Of a stretch of DNA of 64,000 nt, positions 42,743 through 51,008 are shown one piece after another. Source of the stretch: Paracoccaceae bacterium (GTDB lineage Bacteria > Pseudomonadota > Alphaproteobacteria > Rhodobacterales > Rhodobacteraceae). The first letter of the stretch is position 1. Every line of letters begins with the position of its first letter. Both the position numbers and the translations under genes were made by a program. The stretch spans positions 1-64,000 of the forward strand of contig PAQV01000055.1 in the NCBI GenBank assembly GCA_002709405.1, written 5' to 3'. A model generated the notes under the pieces. That model was not told where the DNA came from and searched no databases. It saw only the letters and a program-made list of their open reading frames with translations.

Positions 42743-43072
42743 CTTCCGGGTTTAACCCTTCAAGCCGGTTGCGGCACCGTCCAATTCCGTCAGGGGACCT
42801 TCCTGTGCGGAGACATCGAGGAGCTGCCATTCGACGACGCAACCTTCGACATCGTGTCCGGATTCAACTCGTTCCAGTATGCCGGCAACCCGGGCGCCGC
42901 AACCGCGTCACGTGCCCTGAACTCGACCGGGGTGGCGGCCCGCGCGATCGAGCATGCAGGCCGCAGGACCGGGCATGATGCGCATGAAAAGGCGATTTCC
43001 GCCTTCATTGACGGTCAGGGCCGTGTTTCCATTGGTGCTACATTCCGGTGCATGATCGCCACCGATCCATGA
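42743..43072 (+). pseudogene. Decayed class-I SAM methyltransferase
   Basis: One frame reads AGCGTV (motif I) followed after only about 15 residues by DIEELPFDDATFDIVSGFNS then FQYAGNP, the usual post-I to motif IV region of small-molecule methyltransferases. It jumps to a C terminus AISAFIDGQGRVSIGATFRC ending MIATDP. About 40 residues after motif I and much of the core are missing, so internal deletions have destroyed it. Confidence 0.6.
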
Positions 43073-43581
43073 GGGGGATCGCCAACAGAAGCAAACCCTG
43101 CCTCTCCAATGATCCGGGCCTGGACCGGGCCGGGATGCAGGGAGCGCCCACATATGCCCGCCGCCCGCATCCAGGACGTCCTGCATCTGGTTTTCCCCGC
43201 AGCGAAAACGCCGATTCCGCACGGTGATAATTCGGGAGAATCAGCACAAACCCAAGTGATGCGAACGGCCTGACCTGGCGCATGATCTTGCCGTTCTCCT
43301 TCTCCGCCCCGCTCACATTCAGCCGTTTGCACAAGGGCTGCGCTTCCGGTCATCCACCGAGCCAGGTCTATGATCTGACGCCATATCCTGTTCGAAAGGT
43401 ATCCCGGCCCCCCCTGCCCCTCAGATGCGATGAACAGACCACGGCGGATCGCATGACCGGCTGCACCGGCTGACTTGGGCACGCGGCCGCGGCCATCGCT
43501 GTCGTCAACCCGGCTGATCTGGACGGGGTGTGCCGGCCCCGGCCCGTACCGCCCGGTGCAAGATGGTCAGGGGTGCCCGCT
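43073..43581. other. Degraded DNA without an intact gene
   Basis: No frame here gives a recognisable whole protein. On the minus strand a short fragment FASLGFVLILPNYHRAE resembles the start of an alpha/beta hydrolase, but it is followed by unrelated sequence. Together with the methyltransferase remnant it marks a graveyard between the AMDase operon and the SDR operon. Confidence 0.4.
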
Positions 43582-44283
43582 TCAGGCGATAGCGCCGCCG
43601 CCGTCCACCAGGATGGTCGCGCCGGTCATGTAGGGGTTGGTCATGAGGGCGAGCGCCTGCGTGGCGATGTGCTCGGGCGTGCCGACGCGGCCTGCGGGCA
43701 GGCGCTCTGCCGCGCCGTCGAACATCGCCTTGCGCCCGTCGCCATCCAGGCTGTCGTACATCTCGGTCTGGATGAGACCCGGCGAGATGCAATTGACCCG
43801 CACCGGCGCCAGTTCCAGCGCGAGCCCCCGGGTCAGGCCTTCGAGTGCTGCGTTGATCGCGCCCTGGATGGCCGCGCCCTTTTTCGGGCGGACCGACAGG
43901 AAGCCCGAGATCAGCGTCAGCGAGCCGCCGTCATGGATGCTGGCCGCCCGGGCGACCCGGAACGCCCCCCAGAACTTGGACTGGACCGAGGCATAGGCGT
44001 CCTCCAGCGGCAGCTCTCGCACCGCTGCCACCTTTGTGCTGGCGGCCGAGCAGAAGACGTGGGCGAAGCTCTTGTCCTTGAAGAAGGCGTCCAGTGCCTC
44101 GGCGTCCCCGGTGTCGAGCGTGACGCCCCGGACGCCCAGCTTTGCGGCGGCGGCGTCCACCTTGTCCTGCGAGCGCGAGGCGATGGTCACCTGTGCGCCC
44201 GCATCCGACGCGGCCCGGGCGACGCCGAAGCCGATGCCGGACGAGCCGCCGATGACGAGGATGGGTTGGTCTTGCAGTGTCAT
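43582..44283 (-). CDS. Short-chain dehydrogenase/reductase
   Basis: 233 residues from ATG 44283. The NAD(P) motif is ILVIGGSSGIGFGVARAA. The middle has VFCSAAST, and the catalytic region lacks a clear YxxxK: instead KKGAAIQGAINAALEGLTRG with Lys but no Tyr four residues before it. The C-terminal GTPEHIATQALALMTNPYMT-like block is standard. Oxidoreductase activity is therefore uncertain. It is the last gene of the operon with the VOC and PRISE-type genes; only one base separates it from the VOC stop. Confidence 0.85.
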   Translation of the reverse strand: MTLQDQPILVIGGSSGIGFGVARAASDAGAQVTIASRSQDKVDAAAAKLGVRGVTLDTGDAEALDAFFKDKSFAHVFCSAASTKVAAVRELPLEDAYASVQSKFWGAFRVARAASIHDGGSLTLISGFLSVRPKKGAAIQGAINAALEGLTRGLALELAPVRVNCISPGLIQTEMYDSLDGDGRKAMFDGAAERLPAGRVGTPEHIATQALALMTNPYMTGATILVDGGGAIA

Positions 44284-44284
44284 G

Positions 44285-44812
44285 TCAATCGTCCTTTGGG
44301 GTCCAGCGCGTGGCAGTGGCGCCGGCAAGATAGGTCATGGGGGCATCCAGCTGTTCCATCTCGATCAGCAGGCCCCAGGGGGCGCGGCCAAAGACCCCCT
44401 TGTTGCCCGGCCCGTCTTCCGGGGCGCCCAGGTCGTAGGGATCGGACACCAGCGTGCCGCCCGCCGCCGTGAAGGCCGCCGCGGCGGCGTGGATGTCGTC
44501 GACGCACAGGCTGAAGTGGCTGATGCCGTAATCGGCGATATTGGCCTCGGTGCTGCCACCGGGGCGGTCGACCTGGAAGATCTCGACATTCGGACCGTTG
44601 CGCAGCCGCAGGATGGAGACCTTCAGCATCGAGTTCCCCGGGCGCAGGTCGTTCATGGGGCCAACCTGGCGTGCCGGCATCGGGCCGCCGTTCGCCTCGG
44701 TCTGCGAGATCATCTGGTCTGCGCCGAAGGCGGCCTGGAAAAAGGCCACGGCCGCGTCGTGATCGGGCACCGTGATGCCGATGTGTTCGATGCCGCGGAA
44801 GGTGCGGGTCAT
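44285..44812 (-). CDS. VOC (glyoxalase/dioxygenase fold) family protein
   Basis: 175 residues. Two beta-alpha-beta-beta-beta halves: GIEHIGITVPDHDAAVAFFQ and GISHFSLCVDDIHAAAAAFT. Metal-ligand candidates are His in EHIGI and ISHFS, and Glu in VEIFQVDRP and LLIEMEQ. This could be an isomerase, lyase or dioxygenase. The start overlaps the upstream reductase stop by four bases. Confidence 0.85.
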   Translation of the reverse strand: MTRTFRGIEHIGITVPDHDAAVAFFQAAFGADQMISQTEANGGPMPARQVGPMNDLRPGNSMLKVSILRLRNGPNVEIFQVDRPGGSTEANIADYGISHFSLCVDDIHAAAAAFTAAGGTLVSDPYDLGAPEDGPGNKGVFGRAPWGLLIEMEQLDAPMTYLAGATATRWTPKDD

Positions 44813-45858
44813 GGGATTACCTTTCTGTCCCGGAAGTCGTCGATCAGGTGCAGGAACATCTCTTCGCTGTCCACGGTGTCCGTGAACCCGGCCTGGCGGA
44901 TGCGCGTGGTCGAACAGATGACGTCCCAGTCACAGTTGAAGATGAAATCGCCAAAGCCCCAGGCGGCCACCTTGTCGAAGGGCACGTCCACCAGGCCGTG
45001 TTTGGCCTTGATACGCTCCCACAGGGGGGCCTTGTCGGCCATCATCTCGGTCAGCGAGATCGGCATCGGTTCACCCGGGTCCATGTCGAGATGCGCGGCA
45101 ATGCGGTTCCACAGGTGGGACCAGCGGAAAATATCGCCGTTCGTCAGGTTGTAGGCGGTGTGGCCCGCCCCCTGCCCGGCCGCCCAGACAGAGCCCCGGG
45201 CAAGCTGTGCCGCGTCGGTCACCTGGGCAAGCTTGCCATAGCAAGTGGGCGACCCGGGGAAGCGCAGCGGCAGGCCCAGCTCCTTGCAGATCGCCGCATA
45301 GACCGCGATGACCATGGCCAGGTTCATCGGGTTGCCAAGCGCAAAGCCGCAGACCACGTCGGTACGCAGCACCACGGGGTCCCAGGGCTTGCCCTTGGAA
45401 AAGGCGGTCAGCCAGTCTTCCTGGTCATAGTAGAACATGGGCGGCAGGACACGCGGGTCGTCTTCGTGCGCCGGGGTGGGGAACGCCCCGAGATGGGCCC
45501 CGTAGTACTTGGCCCCCTCGTAAAGCACGACACGCTCCAGGTCCGGAGACGCCGCCTCGGCCGCCGCGACGCAGGTGCGCAGCATGGCGAGGTTGGTGTC
45601 GACCTGGCGGGTGGGGTCGTCGTGTTCCTGGTAGGCGGCGTAGAAGACATGGGTGAAGGGGCCCGCGTCTGCCAGAGCCTGGTGGCTGGCTTTGTCGTCC
45701 AGCAGGTCGACCGGCAGGTAGCGCGCGGCGGTGTTGAAACCGGGGCTGCGCCGGGACAGGGCCGTGACCTGCCAGCCAAGCGTATCGGCCAGGTGCGTCG
45801 CCACGTTGCGCCCGATCACGCCGAGCCCGCCAGCGACCAGCGCATGAGGTTTGGACAT
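44809..45858 (-). CDS. PRISE-type NAD(P)-dependent reductase (extended SDR)
   Basis: 349 residues. N-terminal GGLGVIGRNVATHLAD replaces the usual TGxxGxxG. The block LYEGAKYYGAHLGAF with a Tyr-Tyr pair and nearby ENFYY-like FYYDQED belongs to the progesterone-5-beta-reductase/iridoid-synthase-like (PRISE) family, which reduces activated C=C bonds of enones. C-terminal FNCDWDVICSTTRIRQAGF is standard. It begins the three-gene operon opposite a LysR gene, so it is likely induced by a small organic compound. Substrate unknown. Confidence 0.85.
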   Translation of the reverse strand: MSKPHALVAGGLGVIGRNVATHLADTLGWQVTALSRRSPGFNTAARYLPVDLLDDKASHQALADAGPFTHVFYAAYQEHDDPTRQVDTNLAMLRTCVAAAEAASPDLERVVLYEGAKYYGAHLGAFPTPAHEDDPRVLPPMFYYDQEDWLTAFSKGKPWDPVVLRTDVVCGFALGNPMNLAMVIAVYAAICKELGLPLRFPGSPTCYGKLAQVTDAAQLARGSVWAAGQGAGHTAYNLTNGDIFRWSHLWNRIAAHLDMDPGEPMPISLTEMMADKAPLWERIKAKHGLVDVPFDKVAAWGFGDFIFNCDWDVICSTTRIRQAGFTDTVDSEEMFLHLIDDFRDRKVIP

Positions 45859-45899
45859 GTGTTCCTCCGTGGGTTCGGGTTGCCTGGATCAGAGGTATC

Positions 45900-45918
45900 T
45901 TTAATCCTGCGGAATAAA
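45900..45918. promoter_or_regulatory. LysR-type operator candidate
   Basis: TTTAATCCTGCGGAATAAA, imperfect dyad (TTTAxTCC/GGAxTAAA), in the 100-bp divergent gap between the PRISE-type gene and the LysR gene. Spacing fits a LysR activation/autoregulation site. Confidence 0.4.
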
Positions 45919-45958
45919 TGGGTAGAACCTCGCAAGGACCTTTCGGAAAAATCGAATA

Positions 45959-46852
45959 ATGGATGCCTTCAAAACCATGCGTCTCTTCGTGGCGATCGCC
46001 GAAGGCGGGTCCCTGTCGGCGGTGGCGCGCGACTGGGGCGTGGCCCCGTCGACGGTCAGCTACGGGTTGCAGGCGCTGGAGGAGCGGCTTGGCGTGCAGC
46101 TGGTGGTTCGCACGACGCGCAAGCTGTCTCTGACCGAGGAAGGCGAAAGGTTCCTGCAGGAAAGCCGCCGGGTTCTGTCGGACATCGACGAGGTCATGGC
46201 CGGGTTCGCGCAGGACGGGGCTCTGTCGGGCAACATCCGGATCACCAGCACCAACGACCTGGGCCGGCAGCGGGTGGCGCCACTGGTCGATGCCTTCATG
46301 CGCGACCACCCCGGCGTGACGGTCGAGCTGTTTCTCTGGGACGGCATCGTGGACCTGGTGGAGGGGGGCTTTGACGTGGCCGTGCGCACGGGGCCATTGC
46401 GGGATTCCGACCTGAAGGCCCGGCTGCTGCTGCGGGGACAGAAGAAGATCTGCGCCGCGCCGGCCTATTGGGCACGCCATGGCAAGCCCGGCCATCCGAC
46501 CGACCTTGCCCAGCACAATTGCCTGCTGCTGGGCGAGCCGCGCGCGCGCCATGCGTCGTGGACCTTTCACAGCGACGGCGAACGGGTGCGGGTGCGCGTC
46601 AGCGGAGACCGCCAGGTGAACGATGGCGAGGCGCTCCGGCAATGGGCGATCGCGGGGGCGGGCGTGGTGCAGAAATCAAGCTTCGACATCGCCGGGGACG
46701 TCCGGGCGGGGCGGCTGGAGACGGCGCTGGACGCCTTCACGACCGAGCCGACGAACCTTTACGCGGTCTCGCCCCCGCGACAATACGACAGCCGCCGGGT
46801 GCGGGCCTTCGTCGATTTCCTGGCCAGGCACCTGGGCGCCCTGGACGTTTGA
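45959..46852 (+). CDS. LysR-family regulator
   Basis: 297 residues. N-terminal winged helix: MRLFVAIAEGGSLSAVARDW then GVAPSTVSYGLQALEERLG, with the typical RTTRKLSLTEEGERFL. The effector domain has GNIRITSTNDLGRQRVAPLV. It is transcribed away from the PRISE-VOC-SDR operon, the classic layout for a LysR activator of the neighbouring genes. Effector unknown. Confidence 0.9.
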   Translation: MDAFKTMRLFVAIAEGGSLSAVARDWGVAPSTVSYGLQALEERLGVQLVVRTTRKLSLTEEGERFLQESRRVLSDIDEVMAGFAQDGALSGNIRITSTNDLGRQRVAPLVDAFMRDHPGVTVELFLWDGIVDLVEGGFDVAVRTGPLRDSDLKARLLLRGQKKICAAPAYWARHGKPGHPTDLAQHNCLLLGEPRARHASWTFHSDGERVRVRVSGDRQVNDGEALRQWAIAGAGVVQKSSFDIAGDVRAGRLETALDAFTTEPTNLYAVSPPRQYDSRRVRAFVDFLARHLGALDV

Positions 46853-46939
46853 CAATCGGCCCGGCCCCGGCACTGGCCCCGGCGCTGACTGCAGGGCAAA
46901 ACGGCCGGATCCAGCGCGCAGACCCCTCTGGCTGACAGG

Positions 46940-47659
46940 TCAGGCATCGTCCGTGGGATTGACGCTGAAAGTCACGCGGGCCGCCGACCAGACGGCCTTG
47001 GAGGTGGCGATGGGCGTGCCGTCCAGCAGCGTGTCCACCGCGCGCACCACCAGAACCGGCATGTCCGGGTGCTGGTGCAGGCGCTGCGGTTCGTCTCCCT
47101 GGGCGGGGCGGGCATGGATCCGGGTCTCGCCGCGCAGGTAATCGGTGATGCCGTAGGACCGGTAGACCGCGGTGGTGGACCCCATGGCCCGCCGGCGCTC
47201 GGCGAAATCGGGGAAACGCGCGGCGTCGTGGTAGATCGTGCCGAAGTTGACCGGCAGGCCATTGGCCAGCGAGCGGCGCCGGGTGGCAATGACCTCGTCT
47301 CCCTGGTCCAGCCAAAGAAGTTCGGCCACGCGTGGCGGGGCCGGGATCCGTTCGACCCCCAGGGTTTCGCCCGACACCGCAAAGCCCTTGGGGTCAAGAT
47401 TGCCGTGCAGGCGCGTGCGCTTGCCGATCGTGTAGTCGATCATCGGGCGGGCCAGCACAAAGGTCCCCCGGCCCTGTTCGACACTGAGATAGCCGGCCTT
47501 TGCCAGGTCCGTCACCGCCCGGCGCACGCTGTGGCGGCCGGCCCCGTACAGCTGGACAAGCTCTGGTTCCGTTGGCAGCTTCGCGCCGGGCTCCAGCACG
47601 CCGTCCATGATGTCCCGTTCAATGAGGGCGCGGATCTCGCGCCAGCGGTTTCTGGTCAT
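46940..47659 (-). CDS. phnF: GntR-family regulator, HutC/PhnF subgroup
   Basis: 239 residues. Winged helix GAKLPTEPELVQLYGAGRHS then VRRAVTDLAKAGYLSVEQGR. The C-terminal UTRA domain has LDQGDEVIATRRRSLANGLP, NFGTIYHDAARFPDF and PVLVVRAVDTLLDGTPIATS, as in PhnF. It is divergent from a PhnD-type gene, and both promoters carry a TCATCCGRATGA site, so it should repress the transporter operon and itself until a phosphonate-related ligand binds. Confidence 0.85.
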   Translation of the reverse strand: MTRNRWREIRALIERDIMDGVLEPGAKLPTEPELVQLYGAGRHSVRRAVTDLAKAGYLSVEQGRGTFVLARPMIDYTIGKRTRLHGNLDPKGFAVSGETLGVERIPAPPRVAELLWLDQGDEVIATRRRSLANGLPVNFGTIYHDAARFPDFAERRRAMGSTTAVYRSYGITDYLRGETRIHARPAQGDEPQRLHQHPDMPVLVVRAVDTLLDGTPIATSKAVWSAARVTFSVNPTDDA

Positions 47660-47665
47660 GCTCAG

Positions 47666-47677
47666 TCATCCGAATGA
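47666..47677. promoter_or_regulatory. PhnF operator, regulator side
   Basis: TCATCCGAATGA, one base from the perfect dyad, lies seven bases upstream of the phnF start codon. It matches the site at 47804-47819, consistent with autorepression. Confidence 0.5.
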
Positions 47678-47803
47678 ATGCCGGGGTTACCCGGCCCATA
47701 TGACAGCTCCGTGACGGGGGCGCTGCATCCAGATGACGGTTTACCCCCGAAAGTTTCGCAATTTCGTCATTCAGCCGTCGCTTGGGCGTTACGACATTCG
47801 AGG

Positions 47804-47819
47804 ATTCATCCGGATGAAT
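47804..47819. promoter_or_regulatory. PhnF operator, transporter side
   Basis: ATTCATCCGGATGAAT is a perfect 16-base palindrome 26 bp before the binding-protein start. The core TCATCCGGATGA is shared with the site next to phnF. Confidence 0.6.
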
Positions 47820-47845
47820 TTCACCAGAATGTCCCGGAGGCCGTC

Positions 47846-48715
47846 ATGACATTCAAATCCCTCGTGCTGGGCGCAAGCCTGGCTGCCCTGTCCGCCACGT
47901 CCGTTCTCGCCGAGACCTGGAACATCGCCGTGACCGATGTCGAAGGCATGGAACGCCTGCAGACCGAATGGGGCCCGTTCAAGGACGCGCTTGAAGCGGC
48001 CACCGGCGACACGTTCGACTTCTTCCCGGTCAATTCCCGCACCGCCGCCGCCGAAGCGCTGCGCGGCAAGACCGTCGACTTTGTCGTCTCGGGCCCGGCG
48101 GAATATGTCGTCATCAACACCCTGACCGAGGCCACGCCCCTGATCGGCCTGGGCCGTCCGGATTACTTCTGCGCCATCGTCGTGCGGGCAGACAGCGGCA
48201 TCAACCAGCCCAAGGACCTGGTCGGCAAGAAGGTGGCCTTTGGCGACATCGGCTCGACCTCGAACATGCTGTGCCCGATGCAGGCGCTGGCCGATCATGG
48301 CGTCGACCCGGTGAACGACATCGAAAAGACCCACACCTCGCGCAACATTGCCCACGAGGCGCTGAAGAACGGCGACGTGGATGCGATCGGCACCAATGCA
48401 GGGTCGTGGCTGAGCGTGCGCGACAAGGAAACGGAACTGCCTTACGGGTTCTTCAAGATCATCGCGCGCTCGGGCGATCTGCCCAACGACATGCTGATGG
48501 TCGGCGCGCATGTGCCGCAAGAGGCCGCGACTGAGGTGCGGGACGCCATCCTGGAGCACAAGGACGCGATCATCGCGGGCATCCTGGCCCACGAGGAGAA
48601 CGACAAGTACCGGGGCATGGACCTGGTGGCCATCGAGGACAGCGCCTACGATTACGTGCGCGCGATGTACCGCAATGCCGGCTACCCGCAGTTCGACAAT
48701 TTCATCGGTGAGTGA
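47846..48715 (+). CDS. phnD: Phosphonate/phosphate-type ABC transporter binding protein
   Basis: 289 residues from ATG 47846, which begins a clean Sec signal (MTFKSLVLGASLAALSATS, cleavage after VLA). PhnD-like features: WNIAVTDVEGMERLQTEWGP, VDFVVSGPAEYVVIN, KKVAFGDIGSTSNMLCPMQA and NGDVDAIGTNAG. It binds a phosphonate or related oxyanion in the periplasm. The long upstream frame contains the operator and is not coding. Confidence 0.9.
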   Translation: MTFKSLVLGASLAALSATSVLAETWNIAVTDVEGMERLQTEWGPFKDALEAATGDTFDFFPVNSRTAAAEALRGKTVDFVVSGPAEYVVINTLTEATPLIGLGRPDYFCAIVVRADSGINQPKDLVGKKVAFGDIGSTSNMLCPMQALADHGVDPVNDIEKTHTSRNIAHEALKNGDVDAIGTNAGSWLSVRDKETELPYGFFKIIARSGDLPNDMLMVGAHVPQEAATEVRDAILEHKDAIIAGILAHEENDKYRGMDLVAIEDSAYDYVRAMYRNAGYPQFDNFIGE

Positions 48716-49529
48716 TCTTGTCATCACCCGTCCGGCCGCGCGTGACGTGCGGCCGGATCCCGCCGGGATGCCCTCGGGCGTTCCGGTGCCCCCCGTCGAT
48801 ATCGAGGCGGAGGGCCTGACCAAGCAATTCGGCGACACGCCGATTTTTTCCGGCGTCAGCTTTCGGTTGGAACGCGGCGGGGCGGTGGCCTTGGTGGGCG
48901 CGAACGGGGTCGGCAAGTCGACCCTGCTGCGCTGCATCATGGGGGTGATCCCGCTGACCGAGGGGCGCGTGGCGCTGCTGGGCCAGGACACCGGCGGGCT
49001 GAGCGCAATGGCGCAGCGCCGCCTGCGGGCGCGGGTGGGTTTCGTGGCGCAAAAGCACAACCTGGTGCCCCGGCTGTCGGTGCTGTCCAACGTCATCCAC
49101 GGCTTGCTGGGCCAGCGCGGCGGGGTGCGCCACTGGTCGCAGGCGATGGCTCCGGCCGCATCGCGCCAGGCGGCGCTGGAGGCGCTGGAGGCCGTGGGCC
49201 TCGCGCACCTGGCCCAACGCCGGGCCGACCGGCTGTCGGGCGGGCAATCCCAGCGCGTGGCCATCGCCCGGGCCATCGTGGCCCAGCCCGAGGTGCTGTT
49301 TGCCGACGAGCCCTGCGCCTCGCTGGACCCGGCGGCGGGCGAGGACGTGATGGACCTGTTCATGCGCCTTGCGCGCGAGCGCACCGTCACCGTCGTCTTC
49401 ACCTCGCACAACATCGACCACGCCCTGCGCTACGGCGACCGGGTGCTGGGGCTGGCCGGGGGCGCGCTGCGGCTGGATGCAACCGCCGGCAGCCTCGCGC
49501 CGGCAGACCTGAGAGGCCTTTATGACTGA
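48708..49529 (+). CDS. phnC: Phosphonate-type ABC transporter ATP-binding protein
   Basis: 273 residues from GTG 48708, which overlaps phnD by eight bases; an ATG at 48768 is the alternative. Walker A VGANGVGKSTLLR, Q-loop FVAQKHNLVPRLS, signature LSGGQSQRVAIARA and Walker B VLFADEPCASLDP are all present. QKHNLVPRLSVLSNV is characteristic of PhnC. It energises uptake with PhnD and PhnE. Confidence 0.9.
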   Translation: MSDLVITRPAARDVRPDPAGMPSGVPVPPVDIEAEGLTKQFGDTPIFSGVSFRLERGGAVALVGANGVGKSTLLRCIMGVIPLTEGRVALLGQDTGGLSAMAQRRLRARVGFVAQKHNLVPRLSVLSNVIHGLLGQRGGVRHWSQAMAPAASRQAALEALEAVGLAHLAQRRADRLSGGQSQRVAIARAIVAQPEVLFADEPCASLDPAAGEDVMDLFMRLARERTVTVVFTSHNIDHALRYGDRVLGLAGGALRLDATAGSLAPADLRGLYD

Positions 49530-50340
49530 TCGCCTATCCGGCCCCGCCCTGCCCGCCCGGTTCGAACGGCCCCCGGTGCTGGCCTTCATCGGCTACGTGC
49601 TGGGGCTGGCCCTGATCGCCTGGTGCCTGGCCGGAGCGGGGTTTTCGCTGGACAAGGTCATGTCCTCGCCCCCCCGCTTTGCCGATTTCCTGTCGCGGGC
49701 CTTTCCGCCGAACCTGTCCCCGGACGTGCTGGCCCGGCTGGGCTGGAAGATGGTCGAAACGCTGCAGATTGCCGTGGCCGGGGCGGTTCTGGGGGTGATC
49801 GTGTCGCTGCCCGTGGCCATGCTGGCCGCCCGGGGACTGATCGCCGGACCGGCCGTGAACCAGGCCGTGCGCATCACGCTCAGCTTCATCCGGGCGGTGC
49901 CCGACATCGCCTGGGCGCTGGTCTTCGTGGTGGCCGTGGGCCTGGGGCCCTTCGCGGGGATGCTGGCCATCCTGGTCGACACGCTGGGCTTTTGCGGCCG
50001 GTTCTTCGCCGACGACATGGAGGCCGCCGACAAGGGCCCGGCCGAGGCCCTGTCGGCCACCGGCGCCCGGCGCATCGACATTGCCGCCTGTGCCACGATC
50101 CCCGCCGCCCTGCCGGCCTTCGTGTCGACCTCGCTTTTCGCCCTGGAAAAGGCCGTGCGCTCGTCGACGATCCTTGGCCTTGTGGGCGCGGGGGGCATCG
50201 GGATCGAGCTGAAGGTGGGCTTTGACCTTTTCGACTATCCCACGGCGCTGACCGTGATCCTGATGATCGCCGTCGTGGTGATCGCCATCGAACACCTGTC
50301 CGGCCTCGCCCGGACCCGCATCATCGGAGAGCAACGATGA
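49522..50340 (+). CDS. phnE: Phosphonate-type ABC transporter permease
   Basis: 272 residues with about six membrane segments. The permease loop EALSATGARRIDIAACATIPAA contains the EAA motif; IRAVPDIAWALVFVVAVGLGP and VGAGGIGIELKVGFDLFDYP are PhnE-like. Only one permease gene is present, so it probably works as a homodimer. Overlaps phnC by eight bases and the methyltransferase by four. Confidence 0.9.
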   Translation: MTDRLSGPALPARFERPPVLAFIGYVLGLALIAWCLAGAGFSLDKVMSSPPRFADFLSRAFPPNLSPDVLARLGWKMVETLQIAVAGAVLGVIVSLPVAMLAARGLIAGPAVNQAVRITLSFIRAVPDIAWALVFVVAVGLGPFAGMLAILVDTLGFCGRFFADDMEAADKGPAEALSATGARRIDIAACATIPAALPAFVSTSLFALEKAVRSSTILGLVGAGGIGIELKVGFDLFDYPTALTVILMIAVVVIAIEHLSGLARTRIIGEQR

Positions 50341-50990
50341 AGACCGACACCGCCGACACCCACTGGAGCGCCGAATGGGCGGCCATCACCGAGGACAGCA
50401 AGTGGCTGACCCCGGAACCGGACGTGATCGCCTGGGCCGGGGACCTGGCCCCGGGGGCGCGCATCCTGGACCTGGGCGCGGGCGTCGGGCGTCATGCCCT
50501 GTGGCTGGCGCGGAACGGGTTCGACGTGGTGGCCCTGGATGCCGCCCCGGAAGGCCTGGCCGAGATCGACCGGCAGGGCGGGGTCGACACGGTGCTCGCG
50601 CGGATGGACGCCCTGCCCTTCGACGACGAGGCCTTCGACCACGTGCTGTCGTGGAACGTGATCTATCACGGGGACGAGGACGTGCTGCTGCGCACGATCT
50701 CCGAGATCCGGCGCGTGCTGAAACCCGGGGGCACCTACCTGGGCACGATGCTGTCCGCCCGCCGCCTGCCGCACGAGCAGGCCAAGTACCCGGGCACCGA
50801 GATCGGGCGCAATGCCTGGGTCTTCGACGCGCCCGGCACCGACAAGATCCACCCGCATTACTTCTGCGCGGCGGCTGAATTGCTGGCCCTGTTCCAGGGC
50901 TTCGAATGCCTGTCGCTGGTGGACCGCGAACACGACAAGCCCAGCTCGTTTCACTGGCACCTGGTGATGGAACGGCTAGGGTCGCGATAA
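50337..50990 (+). CDS. Class-I SAM-dependent methyltransferase in the phn operon
   Basis: 217 residues. Motif I RILDLGAGVGRHALWLARNG, acidic motif II VVALDAAP, then DALPFDDEAFDHVLSWNVIY and VLKPGGTYLGTML. These are typical of small-molecule methyltransferases (UbiE/tehB-like core). The start overlaps phnE by four bases and PhnM follows 18 bp downstream, so it belongs to the phosphonate pathway here. Its substrate is unknown; a tailoring or detoxifying step on a phosphonate-derived metabolite is speculation. Confidence 0.85.
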   Translation: MKTDTADTHWSAEWAAITEDSKWLTPEPDVIAWAGDLAPGARILDLGAGVGRHALWLARNGFDVVALDAAPEGLAEIDRQGGVDTVLARMDALPFDDEAFDHVLSWNVIYHGDEDVLLRTISEIRRVLKPGGTYLGTMLSARRLPHEQAKYPGTEIGRNAWVFDAPGTDKIHPHYFCAAAELLALFQGFECLSLVDREHDKPSSFHWHLVMERLGSR

Positions 50991-51008
50991 GAAACCGAAG
51001 GACACCCC

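Noticed and set aside
43038-43334. 98-codon minus-strand frame with an alpha/beta-hydrolase-like segment
   Set aside because: Only about 17 residues resemble a hydrolase; no catalytic triad or continuation is seen, so it is not called as a gene.
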